From Deltaproteobacteria bacterium (lineage in GTDB: Bacteria; Desulfobacterota; Syntrophia; Syntrophales; UBA2185), in contig JAPLJS010000058.1 in assembly GCA_026388545.1 (NCBI GenBank), positions 1-58,700 on the forward strand: a stretch of DNA of 58,700 nt, given 5' to 3'. This document shows positions 24,503 through 32,449 of the stretch, piece by piece (the first letter of the stretch is position 1; each line of letters begins with the position of its first letter). The notes beneath the pieces are model-generated. The model did not search any database and was not told where the DNA came from. It saw nothing but the letters and a program-made list of their open reading frames with translations. Both the position numbers and the translations under genes were made by a program.

Positions 24503-24724
24503 ATGCCCATAATATACGATGACGCAAGAAGTTACCAGTTTCACGAGAAAGACGCCCCTGACAGGTGTTTCACGTGTAGTAACAACACAGAGACTCTGCT
24601 GGTCTTGCGGCACATCGCAAGCATGAAGCTCGTTCATCTGTGCCGGGACTGCATTTGTGAAAATATGGCAGACTATCTTCTGGATAACACAAGGCCCTGG
24701 CTCGGCGAGAAAGGCAAATTTTAA
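24503..24724 (+). CDS. Zinc-ribbon miniprotein, tandem copy 2
   Basis: This 73-residue paralogue of the preceding protein has C22/C25 (CFTC) and C47/C50 (CRDC), with KDAPDRCF and DNTRPWLGEKGKF conserved. I prefer ATG at 24503; an upstream in-frame start at 24440 would add residues with no counterpart in copy 1. Function is unknown; the size, charge and zinc ribbon would fit a regulator or adaptor of the adjacent signalling proteins, which is inference. Confidence 0.7.
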   Translation: MPIIYDDARSYQFHEKDAPDRCFTCSNNTETLLVLRHIASMKLVHLCRDCICENMADYLLDNTRPWLGEKGKF

Positions 24725-24931
24725 TCATTCCTTATAACCCCGATTCACTGAAATTCCCGCCTTCTTTTCGTATTCCATTATTTTCTTCCATAAACGTAAT
24801 TCTATGGATTCTTTTGTCCCTATTTTTGCGAAGATTCCTCGAATGGCGTTTGCGGTTAAGAAAAGAGACGATCTTGACAATTCAGAGACAATGCGGTTAA
24901 ATGCTTTAAATATGAAGATATTGTTAGGATA
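24725..24931 (-). pseudogene. Start-less coding-like remnant
   Basis: The minus-strand frame from 24931 to a stop at 24725 gives about 68 residues of protein-like sequence (FKAFNRIVSELSRSSLFL then TANAIRGIFAKIGTKESIEL and KKIMEYEKKAGISVNRGYKE), but no start codon with a ribosome site. Its 5-prime end stops a few bases from the MITE footprint at 24937-24966, as if the gene had been truncated there. Not identified. The rest of 24967-25057 shows nothing notable. Confidence 0.35.
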
Positions 24932-24936
24932 TCATT

Positions 24937-24966
24937 ATTGAATAGTCAATGACATTGATTGAATAG
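24937..24966. repeat. Probable MITE excision/deletion footprint
   Basis: Two identical 9-bp direct repeats ATTGAATAG (24937-24945 and 24958-24966) enclose TCAATGACATTG, which is exactly the terminal 12 bases of the MITE inverted repeat described at 1120-1284. This is what remains if an element with 9-bp target duplication lost all but one end. Confidence 0.65.
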
Positions 24967-25057
24967 TATCATAAATAAAACAGTTGGAGATATTTTATGA
25001 CTGTGAAACCTACAGAGGGGCCTTTGAACAAAATGTCAAGATACAGGAGCAGGGGAT

Positions 25058-27136
25058 ATGACGGATCAAGAACGCGCTGAAGAGGCCTTGCAGGAGATTG
25101 AAGAGCGGAAGAAGACGGAAGAGGCGCTCCGCGCGTCCGAAGAAAGGTATAGAAGTGTCGTGGATCATATCGGCATCGGCATATCCCTGATCAGTCCGGA
25201 CATGGAAATAATTACCCTTAACGACCAGATGAAGAAATGGTTTCCCGATATCGATGTTTCAAAAAAACCCCTCTGCTATGAAGCTTTCAATAACCCGCCA
25301 AGAGAAACGATATGTTCCTATTGTCCAACAGTAAAGACATTGCAGGATGGTCAGGTACACGAATCTATCACAGAAACACCGGCAGGCAACGAAATAAGAC
25401 ATTACAGGATTATTGCGTCTCCTATAAAAGACAGAAATGGCAACGTCCTGTCTGCCATCGAGATGGTGGACGATTTTACCGAAATATTGAAGGTTCAGGA
25501 AAGATTACAGGAATCAGAAGCCAAATACCGCAATTTGATAGAGAACATCAACGATGTCATCTTTTCCGTGGATACCCGGAGATGTATCACCTACATCAGC
25601 CCCGCCGTAGAGCGGTTTCTCCAATACACGGTGAACGAAATCATCGGAGTTCCTTTCACCCGATTTGTGCATCCCGATGATCTGCCCGCGTTGCTGTCCA
25701 GGTTCGAGAAAACCCTGGACGGAAATTTACAGCCGTATGAATTCCGGGTGTTTGCAAAAGACGGAGCGATATTTCATGTACGCACGTCCAGCCGCCCGCT
25801 CTGGGACGATGGCCGCCTGGTCGGTCTTACCGGCGTTATGACCGATATCAGTGAATTCAAGCGGGCTGAGGAGGCACTGCGGGAGTCGGAACGGCGATTA
25901 TCCGATATTATTGATTTTTTACCCGATGCAACATTTGCTATCGATCTTAATGGTAAGGTTATCGCATGGAACCGTGCCATTGAAGAGATGACCGGCGTCA
26001 AGGCTCCCGACATGCTGGGAAAAGGGAATTATGAATATGCCCTGCCGTTTTACGGGAAACGGAGGCAGATATTGATTGATCTGGTATTCAGTTCCGATGA
26101 AGAGATCGAAAAAAAATATTCTTTTATCAAAAAAGAAAAAGACATCATTTTAGCCGAGACCGATGTGATCATGAACGGGGAAAATCGAGTCCTCTGGGGG
26201 AAAGCCAGATGTTTATATGACAGTAAGGGGAATATCGTAGGGGCCATTCAGTCTATACGGGATATCACCGACCGCAAGCAGGCGGAGGAGGCGCTGCGAT
26301 TCAGCAACCTTATCCTTTCGACTCAACAGGAAACGACGCATGATGGAATACTCGTAGTAGATCCGGAAGGCAAGATGATCTCATGGAATCAACGCTTTAT
26401 TGATATGTGGGACATTCCCTCACATGTCTTGGAAGCACAATCTGACGAACTCGCCATAGAATCTGTGTTGGGCAAACTGGTTAACCCGAAGCAATTCCTG
26501 GCCGGAGTGCGGCGCCTTTACGACGATATCAACGCGACATCTGATGATGAACTGGCGCTCGCCGATGGCAGGCTATTCGATCGCCACTCAGCCCCAATGA
26601 TCGGAGGGGATGGCAGACACTATGGTCGAGTCTGGTATTTCCGTGATATCACCGACCGCAAGCGGGCAGAAGAAATATTGAAAAAAAGAGAAAGGGAATT
26701 GGAAATCAAGTCCCGTAACCTTGAGGAACTCAATGCTGCCCTGAAAGTCCTGTTGAGGCAGAGGGAAAAAGACAAGGACGAAATTGAAGAGCAGGTACTG
26801 GCTAACGTCAAGCAACTCGCTATGCCCTATATTGAACGATTGAAAAAGAGCCGCTTAAAGGACAAAGAAGCAGACTATGTAAACATCCTCGAATCAAATC
26901 TGATAAACATTATTTCTCCATTTTCAAACAAACTGTCCTCGAAATACCTAAAACTCACTCCCAAAGAAATTCAAATAGCTAATCTTATTAAAGAAGGTAA
27001 GACGAGTAAGGACACTGCCGAATTATTGAATATATCGCCAGGGACAGTTGAATTTCACAGGGAAAATATCAGAAGAAAACTTAATCTTAAAAATAAAAAA
27101 GACAACCTTCGATCCTATCTTTTGACATTGTCATAA
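25058..27136 (+). CDS. Multi-PAS regulator with LuxR-type DNA-binding domain
   Basis: This 692-residue soluble protein has four PAS/PAC modules (about 25-145, 150-275, 280-405, 415-545), each ending in a typical PAC DIS/DIT segment such as FRDITDRKRAEE. A coiled coil follows (about 545-600), then an unassigned helical segment, and a LuxR-type helix-turn-helix at about 630-692 (LTPKEIQIANLIKEGKTSKD; TVEFHRENIRRKL). There is no kinase or receiver domain, so sensing and DNA binding occur in one protein. The first PAS domain holds a CSYCP motif that could bind a cofactor. AGGAGCAGGGGAT is the ribosome site. Confidence 0.88.
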   Translation: MTDQERAEEALQEIEERKKTEEALRASEERYRSVVDHIGIGISLISPDMEIITLNDQMKKWFPDIDVSKKPLCYEAFNNPPRETICSYCPTVKTLQDGQVHESITETPAGNEIRHYRIIASPIKDRNGNVLSAIEMVDDFTEILKVQERLQESEAKYRNLIENINDVIFSVDTRRCITYISPAVERFLQYTVNEIIGVPFTRFVHPDDLPALLSRFEKTLDGNLQPYEFRVFAKDGAIFHVRTSSRPLWDDGRLVGLTGVMTDISEFKRAEEALRESERRLSDIIDFLPDATFAIDLNGKVIAWNRAIEEMTGVKAPDMLGKGNYEYALPFYGKRRQILIDLVFSSDEEIEKKYSFIKKEKDIILAETDVIMNGENRVLWGKARCLYDSKGNIVGAIQSIRDITDRKQAEEALRFSNLILSTQQETTHDGILVVDPEGKMISWNQRFIDMWDIPSHVLEAQSDELAIESVLGKLVNPKQFLAGVRRLYDDINATSDDELALADGRLFDRHSAPMIGGDGRHYGRVWYFRDITDRKRAEEILKKRERELEIKSRNLEELNAALKVLLRQREKDKDEIEEQVLANVKQLAMPYIERLKKSRLKDKEADYVNILESNLINIISPFSNKLSSKYLKLTPKEIQIANLIKEGKTSKDTAELLNISPGTVEFHRENIRRKLNLKNKKDNLRSYLLTLS

Positions 27137-27319
27137 TGCAGGGTATTCCCCTTGATTATCCATGCAATATATCCCCATTGCATATCCCATCAAGATTTTC
27201 TATTAGTTAAGCAGCAGTATACACTCTGACCTGACATCAAACAAAACTGTAAGAATTTCCACCATCAGATGAAGGGTGATGAAACACTCTAAGAAGAAAC
27301 TATCGCAGTGGGGAATAAC

Positions 27320-27493
27320 ATGGAGAAAACAGAACTTAAAAAAAAGATGGAGACATTGGGAGTTTTAGAGACAGCGATTCTTTCTGCCCATATGAAATTT
27401 TTCAAGGGAAGCCCAGAGGCTCATTGTCACCTTGAGGGTGAAGAGTCTGTTCTTTACGATACCGTCATCAGGTATCTTACAGGCAACTCTTGA
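27320..27493 (+). CDS. Hypothetical small protein
   Basis: A 57-residue frame, MEKTELKKKMETLGVLETAI onward, acidic and apparently helical, with an H-x-H-like AHCHLEGEES. Not recognised. A GGGGAAT stretch precedes the ATG; an alternative GTG lies at 27308. Reality of the gene is uncertain. Confidence 0.4.
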   Translation: MEKTELKKKMETLGVLETAILSAHMKFFKGSPEAHCHLEGEESVLYDTVIRYLTGNS

Positions 27494-27577
27494 AAGTCAC
27501 TACAATTGTGGAATCCACCAATTATGGAAATGGCTTACACGGCGATCTATTTTAGAAGGTTTTGAAGGTTTACGGGA

Positions 27578-27847
27578 ATGGCAGATAAGGTGTTTACAAA
27601 ACATAAAAATGTAAGAGAACTCGCTGAGTTGCGATGGCAAATTAACAAACTGGAAGAGATGAAAAAAGGTAGAGGCTGGAAGGAGCAAGTGCCTGGAATG
27701 GAAGAGGAATTACCTAATCAGAGTCAAAGTACTCAATTCTTTCTCGGGTTGGGATTATCTCAGGTGGTCAAAACCGAAGATGAGTCCGCCATTGAAAAAA
27801 ATATCTATAGAGGATGGGGCTATAAGCAAATTAAGGGAGGATTATGA
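27578..27847 (+). CDS. Hypothetical protein
   Basis: This 89-residue protein has a charged helical start (VRELAELRWQINKLEEMKKG) and a less ordered second half. Not recognised. A GAAGGT sequence precedes the start. It ends one base before the next small gene, whose GGGAGG ribosome site is inside this frame, which supports translation through this region. Confidence 0.45.
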   Translation: MADKVFTKHKNVRELAELRWQINKLEEMKKGRGWKEQVPGMEEELPNQSQSTQFFLGLGLSQVVKTEDESAIEKNIYRGWGYKQIKGGL

Positions 27848-27848
27848 A

Positions 27849-28031
27849 ATGACAATTCAGGAGATACGTGAGATCGCAAAGTCATGGGGTGTTGATACAA
27901 AGGTCGGCCGCTCCAAGCAGGATATCATTCGTGATATTCAGATGAGTGAGGGGAATTCACCATGTTTTCGTACAATAGAAACATGCGAGAGTGATTGTCT
28001 TTGGAAGAAGGACTGTACAAACAGCAAATGA
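27849..28031 (+). CDS. SAP/Rho-N-like miniprotein with C-terminal cysteines
   Basis: This 60-residue protein: residues 1-35 (IQEIREIAKSWGVDT followed by GRSKQDIIRDIQ) look like a SAP or Rho N-terminal helix-extended-helix nucleic-acid-binding motif. The tail has C-x5-C-x3-CLWKKDC, four cysteines that may bind zinc. A clear paralogue is at 53510-53719 (minus). GGGAGG ribosome site. Its stop overlaps the ATG of the glycogen synthase gene (ATGA), so the two are translationally coupled. Confidence 0.7.
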   Translation: MTIQEIREIAKSWGVDTKVGRSKQDIIRDIQMSEGNSPCFRTIETCESDCLWKKDCTNSK

Positions 28032-29668
28032 ATTTACGCGTAAATTACAAAATTGATAAATTGCCGGGAATTTATATAAAAGACCGGAGCAGTCGACGGC
28101 GTATAATCGATCCGCTGAAAGGGATGAGGACCGTAAAGCGGTTTGAAATCCTGAAGAAGGCGGAAAAGACGGCCGTGCTGCTCGTGTCACCGGAGACCGG
28201 CAGGCTGCCGGACGGTATGGGGAGTCTTGCCCGATACATTTCCGGCAAGGCAGGCGGCCTCGGGGAAGTTGTTTCCACATTATGCGAAGGCCTCCGGGAA
28301 AGGGGGATTGATTGCCACCTGGCAACGCTGAATCTCAAGAAGCGTTTTCAGCGAGAGAGCAACATGGATGAACATGATTGGCGGGAAATCAGATATAAGG
28401 TCGATCCCGACAAGGTCCACTTAGTAAGTTCATCCATTTTTGCAAACCTCTCCTGCGCCTATTCGGGGAACCCGATACTCAATGCTGCCGAGTTTCAAAA
28501 AGAAGTGGTCAACAACATCATCAAGACTGTCCGGGCCAAAAATGGAGGAAGGCTGATTCTGCATACCCATGACTGGATGGCGGGCGGTGCGGTTACGGCA
28601 TATGCGAAATCGAGGGGGTGTCCGGTATTGCATACCGTTCACAATGTTCATACGGGCCATATTCCTGTAGATATGCTTTTTGGCATTGATGTTGACAGCC
28701 TCACGTGGAATATCTACTTCTCGGACGAACAGGGAAGAAGATGCATAGATAGTCAGGCAACAGCGATTAAGAGCGCCACTCTGGTCAACTTTGTCGGGGA
28801 AAAGTTTTTAAAAGAGATCATTGAGGATTATTTTATGGACAGATCGTTCATTCCAGCGAGTGTGCGGCAGGAAGTCAAGGCGAAGTATTATAGCGGTTCG
28901 GCGTTCTCCATCATGAATGCGCCATCCCCTGGTATTTATCCTGAGCACTGTGAACACCTTGCAAGAATGTACGGTCCTGATGATGACGTCATCACTGCAA
29001 AGAGAGAAAACCTCGTGGAATTTCAAAAGAGGACAGGGCTCATCGTCAATCCCGATGCGATTCTTCTCTACTGGCCGTCGAGATTAGACCCATCGCAAAA
29101 AGGTATTGAACTTATCGAAGAGATCGCCCTTAAATTTGTCATTGAACACGGCGATGTACAGATTGCTGTCGTGGGAAACGGTGTCGGGCGAGATCAGACC
29201 CATGAGGAAATTATGGGGAGGATCGCATATGCATCAGGCGGTAAGATAACGTACCAGCGCTTCAGTGAAGCGCTTTCCATGCTCGGTTACGCTGCTGCCG
29301 GTGATGTCTTTGGAGCTTCACTGTATGAGCCATGCGGCCAGATAGATCAGATCGGGAATCTTTTCGGAGCTACAGCAACGAATCGAGATACCGGAGGATA
29401 TCATGACAAAATAGAAGAATTGAGATTGAAGATTGATGGCGCTTCGAGGGATGAGGGAAACGGATTTCTCTTCAACAATTATGATCCCGGCGGCCTGTGG
29501 CACGGGCTGGCTAAAAGCGTCAATTTTCACCGGAAACCTATGGAGATAAGAGAGCACCAGATCAAAAGAATCATGAGGGAATCACGGAAGAAATATGATT
29601 TAGACATTATGGTTGATGAATATATACGATTGTACGAAAGGCTTAACAGTGGGAATCCCCTTGTTTAA
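28028..29668 (+). CDS. glgA: Glycogen/starch synthase (GT5-type glycosyltransferase)
   Basis: This 546-residue protein: after an unusual N-terminal extension of about 50 residues the GT5 core begins (VLLVSPETGRLPDGMGSL; YISGKAGGLGEVV near 74, equivalent to the KxGGL ADP-glucose-binding loop). HTHDWMAGG and HTVHNVHTGH follow. In the C-terminal GT-B half, LYWPSRLDPSQKGIELI and YEPCGQIDQIGNLFG (near 432) carry the K and E of the retaining catalytic site. It likely adds glucose from a nucleotide sugar to an alpha-glucan. Start at 28028, overlapping the upstream stop. No other glg genes are visible nearby. Confidence 0.85.
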   Translation: MNLRVNYKIDKLPGIYIKDRSSRRRIIDPLKGMRTVKRFEILKKAEKTAVLLVSPETGRLPDGMGSLARYISGKAGGLGEVVSTLCEGLRERGIDCHLATLNLKKRFQRESNMDEHDWREIRYKVDPDKVHLVSSSIFANLSCAYSGNPILNAAEFQKEVVNNIIKTVRAKNGGRLILHTHDWMAGGAVTAYAKSRGCPVLHTVHNVHTGHIPVDMLFGIDVDSLTWNIYFSDEQGRRCIDSQATAIKSATLVNFVGEKFLKEIIEDYFMDRSFIPASVRQEVKAKYYSGSAFSIMNAPSPGIYPEHCEHLARMYGPDDDVITAKRENLVEFQKRTGLIVNPDAILLYWPSRLDPSQKGIELIEEIALKFVIEHGDVQIAVVGNGVGRDQTHEEIMGRIAYASGGKITYQRFSEALSMLGYAAAGDVFGASLYEPCGQIDQIGNLFGATATNRDTGGYHDKIEELRLKIDGASRDEGNGFLFNNYDPGGLWHGLAKSVNFHRKPMEIREHQIKRIMRESRKKYDLDIMVDEYIRLYERLNSGNPLV

Positions 29669-29807
29669 AAAGCATGATTTGATAAAAACTCGCTATCTGC
29701 TTCAGCTCTAACTGACTTATACTCTTTGCCTGATACGCCAAGGCGAGAAATCCCTCACCACACCCATCATGATTGAATAACCTGATTTCTTCTGACGTGG
29801 TTTTCAT
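29643..29807 (-). CDS. Possible 54-residue protein overlapping the glgA tail
   Basis: The minus-strand frame MKTTSEEIRLFNHDGCGEGF continues to KQGDSHC and is preceded by CAGGAGGTGCTTT, a near-perfect ribosome site at ideal spacing. It converges on and overlaps the last 26 bp of the glycogen synthase gene. Not recognised. The ribosome site is the main support. Upstream 29808-30076 shows no other gene. Confidence 0.45.
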   Translation of the reverse strand: MKTTSEEIRLFNHDGCGEGFLALAYQAKSISQLELKQIASFYQIMLFKQGDSHC

Positions 29808-30076
29808 AAAGCACCTCCTGCTTTTTGAGTTTCAGGTAAGCGCTCACTATTCCCCTTGACGGCCTGAGACTTAAGCCCGCGCTATACTGAGAAGAGATAT
29901 AGAAATGACTTCCTAATGTCCACATCGGCTTATATTGCTTAAATATTTGTACTTTCAATTAGTAATGCTTATCTTGAGGCTTAAAAAACCTTGACCAAAA
30001 AGACCGCTTTCCTCTATAGTCCTCTCACACTTTAGGGATTTCTTATCAGACAACAAGTTCTAACAAAGGATGATCC

Positions 30077-32432
30077 ATGTCTCTATCGGAAGCCGACACC
30101 TGCAGGAAATTCGTCATTCCAAAACTGCAGGCTGCGGGCTGGGACGACGACCCGCACTCCATAGCGGAGTAGCGCTCCATAACAGATGGGCGCATCATCC
30201 CGGCCGGTAAAGGATTTGTCCGCAAGCCGCCACTACGCGTCGATTATCTCCTTCGGTACGAGCGCAATTTTCCCCTCGCCGTCGTTGAGGCCAAGGCCGC
30301 CTGGAAAACGGTCGGCGAAGGATTGCAGCAGGCAAAGGAATACGCCGAGATGCTGGGTCTGAAGTTCGCCTTCGCAACCAACGGTAGAGATATTATCGAG
30401 TTCGATTACTTCACGGGAAAAGAATTGCTCGTCAATACTTACCCGACACCCGCCAAATTATGGACGCGTTATCGGGCCGGAAAGGGGATAGCCGACGATA
30501 CCCTCGCAACACGCCTGCTGACCCCGATGAATCACATCGTTGCCAAGGGCGAGCGATATTATCAGGAGATCGCCGTCAACCGGGCTGTTGAAGGCATCCT
30601 CACCAGTCATCGCCGCCAGTTGCTCACCATGGCCACCGGTACCGGCAAGACCGCCGTGGCCTTTTAGATCTGCTGGAAGCTGTGGACCGCCCGCTGGAAT
30701 CGTGCAGGTGAGTACCGGCGGCCTAAAATCCTCTACCTGGCTGATCGGAACATCCTCATCGATCAACCCAAAGACGGTATGTTTGCCACCTTCGGTGACG
30801 CCCGCTGGAAAATCGAGGGAGGCGTCGTAAACCTGGGCCGGGAGATGTATTTCGCCATTTACCAGGCTATTGCCCGCGATGAACGCCGACCGGGTCTCTA
30901 TAGAGAGTTCCCGCAGGACTTTTTCGATCTCATTATCGTGGACGAATGCCACCGGGGCAGCGCACGCGACGATTCCAACTGGCGGGAGATCCTCACCTGG
31001 TTCGACCCCGCCTATCAGCTCGGCATGACCGCCACGCCCCTGCGCGAAGACAATCGGGACACGTATCTTTATTTCGGCAATCCGATCTACGAATATAGCC
31101 TCCGGCAGGGCATTGAAGACGGCTTCCTTGCGCCCTATCGCGTCCACCGCGTTATCACGGAATGGGACGCCGCCGGATGGCGACCCTCGAAAAACGACCT
31201 GGACCGTTACGGACGTATTATTCCCGATGGAGAATATCAAACCCAGGATTTCGAAAGGATCGTCGCCCTCCTGGCCCGCACAGAAGCCATCGCCCGACAC
31301 CTTACGGATTTTCTCAAGAAAACCGACCGATTCGCCAAGACCATCGTCTTTTGTGTGGATCAGGAGCATGCTGACGAGATGCGCCGTGCCCTGAGCAACC
31401 TCAACGTTGATATTGTAAAGGAATACCCGGACTATGTCTGCCGTGTCACCTCCGACGAAAAGGAGATCGGACGCGGTCATCTGGGCCGTTTTCAAGACGT
31501 CGAATCGCGTACCCCCGTCATCCTGACCACCTCCCAACTGCTCACGACCGGGTGTGGATGTGCCGACCTGTAAAAACATCGTCCTGGCCCGCGTCGTCGG
31601 ATCGATGTGTGACTTCAAACAGATCATCGGGCGCGGCACCCGGGTGCGCGACGATTACGGAAAGCTTTGGTTCAGCATCGTGGATTACACCGGCGCCGCC
31701 ACGCGGATGTTTGCCGACCCGGACTTTGACGGCGATCCGGTCAGGCTAACCGAGGAAGAGTTGAGAGAAAACGGTATCATCCAGGAAATAAAGGAAAGTG
31801 AACCGCCGGAAGTGGCGGTGGATCATGGTCCTGAAATCATCGATCCGCCCTCCGAAGAAAGGCGCAAATTCTACTTCGACGGCAGCTATGTCGATATCGC
31901 GACACACCTTGTTTACGAACTCGACCCGGATGGAAAACAACTGCGTGTCGTGCGCTACACCGATTACGCAGCGGAAAAAGTACGCACACTCTGTCCCTCA
32001 GCACCGGAACTGCGCGCCAAATGGGCCGACCCCGTCCAGAGAGCCGAGATCATCGAGCGATTAGCCGAGCGCGGCGTAAATTTTGAAGAACTGGCCGACG
32101 CCGCCCGGCAGCCGGAGGCGGATCCTTTCGATCTACTCTGTCACTTCGCCTTCAACGCCCCTCTTCGCACCCGGCGCGAACGTGCCCAGCGGCTGAAGAG
32201 CGAGAGAAAAGACTTCTTCGACCGATTTAGCCCCGAAGCCTGCGCGATTCTGAAAGAACTGCTGGAAAAATACGCGGAACACGGTGACGCGCAGTTCATC
32301 CTGCCGGACGTCCTCAAGGTTCCTCCGATTTCCGATCACGGACAACCTTCTGAAATAATCACCCTATTCGGCGGTCCTGATCAGCTCCGCAACGCCGTGG
32401 CAGAGTTGCAAAATCTACTGTATGCAGCATAG
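30077..32432 (+). pseudogene. hsdR: Type I restriction enzyme R subunit, disrupted
   Basis: Three breaks interrupt an otherwise clean HsdR of about 785 codons: TAG at 30170-30172 (codon 32), TAG at 30665-30667 (codon 197), and a +1 frameshift in a GGG run at 31550-31552. Domains remain readable: an N-terminal nuclease region (LAVVEAKAAWKTVGEGLQQA), Walker A LTMATGTGKTAVAF, DEAD-like IIVDECHRG, MTATPLR and QIIGRGTRVRDD. Both ambers replace positions where I recall the family having glutamine (AEQR, AFQI), consistent with CAG to TAG. TAG ends several intact genes here, so decoding as sense is unlikely. Ribosome site AAAGGATG; the downstream hsdM is intact. Confidence 0.88.
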
Positions 32433-32449
32433 AGAGGATGAGGATGTAA

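Noticed and set aside
18905-27136. A phosphorelay controlling chemotaxis or motility
   Set aside because: No chemotaxis or flagellar gene is present; the sigma-54 sites point to the formate dehydrogenase operon instead.
30077-31573. Amber codons in hsdR as programmed sense decoding (Gln suppression or pyrrolysine)
   Set aside because: TAG serves as the normal stop of several intact genes in the window (flavoredoxin, HU, the NtrC-like regulator, the second receiver, sbcD), and hsdR also has a frameshift. Ordinary decay is simpler.
30458-31639. A 393-codon open frame antisense to hsdR
   Set aside because: Shadow of the GC-rich coding strand; no ribosome site, no recognisable family, and the sense strand encodes a clear HsdR.
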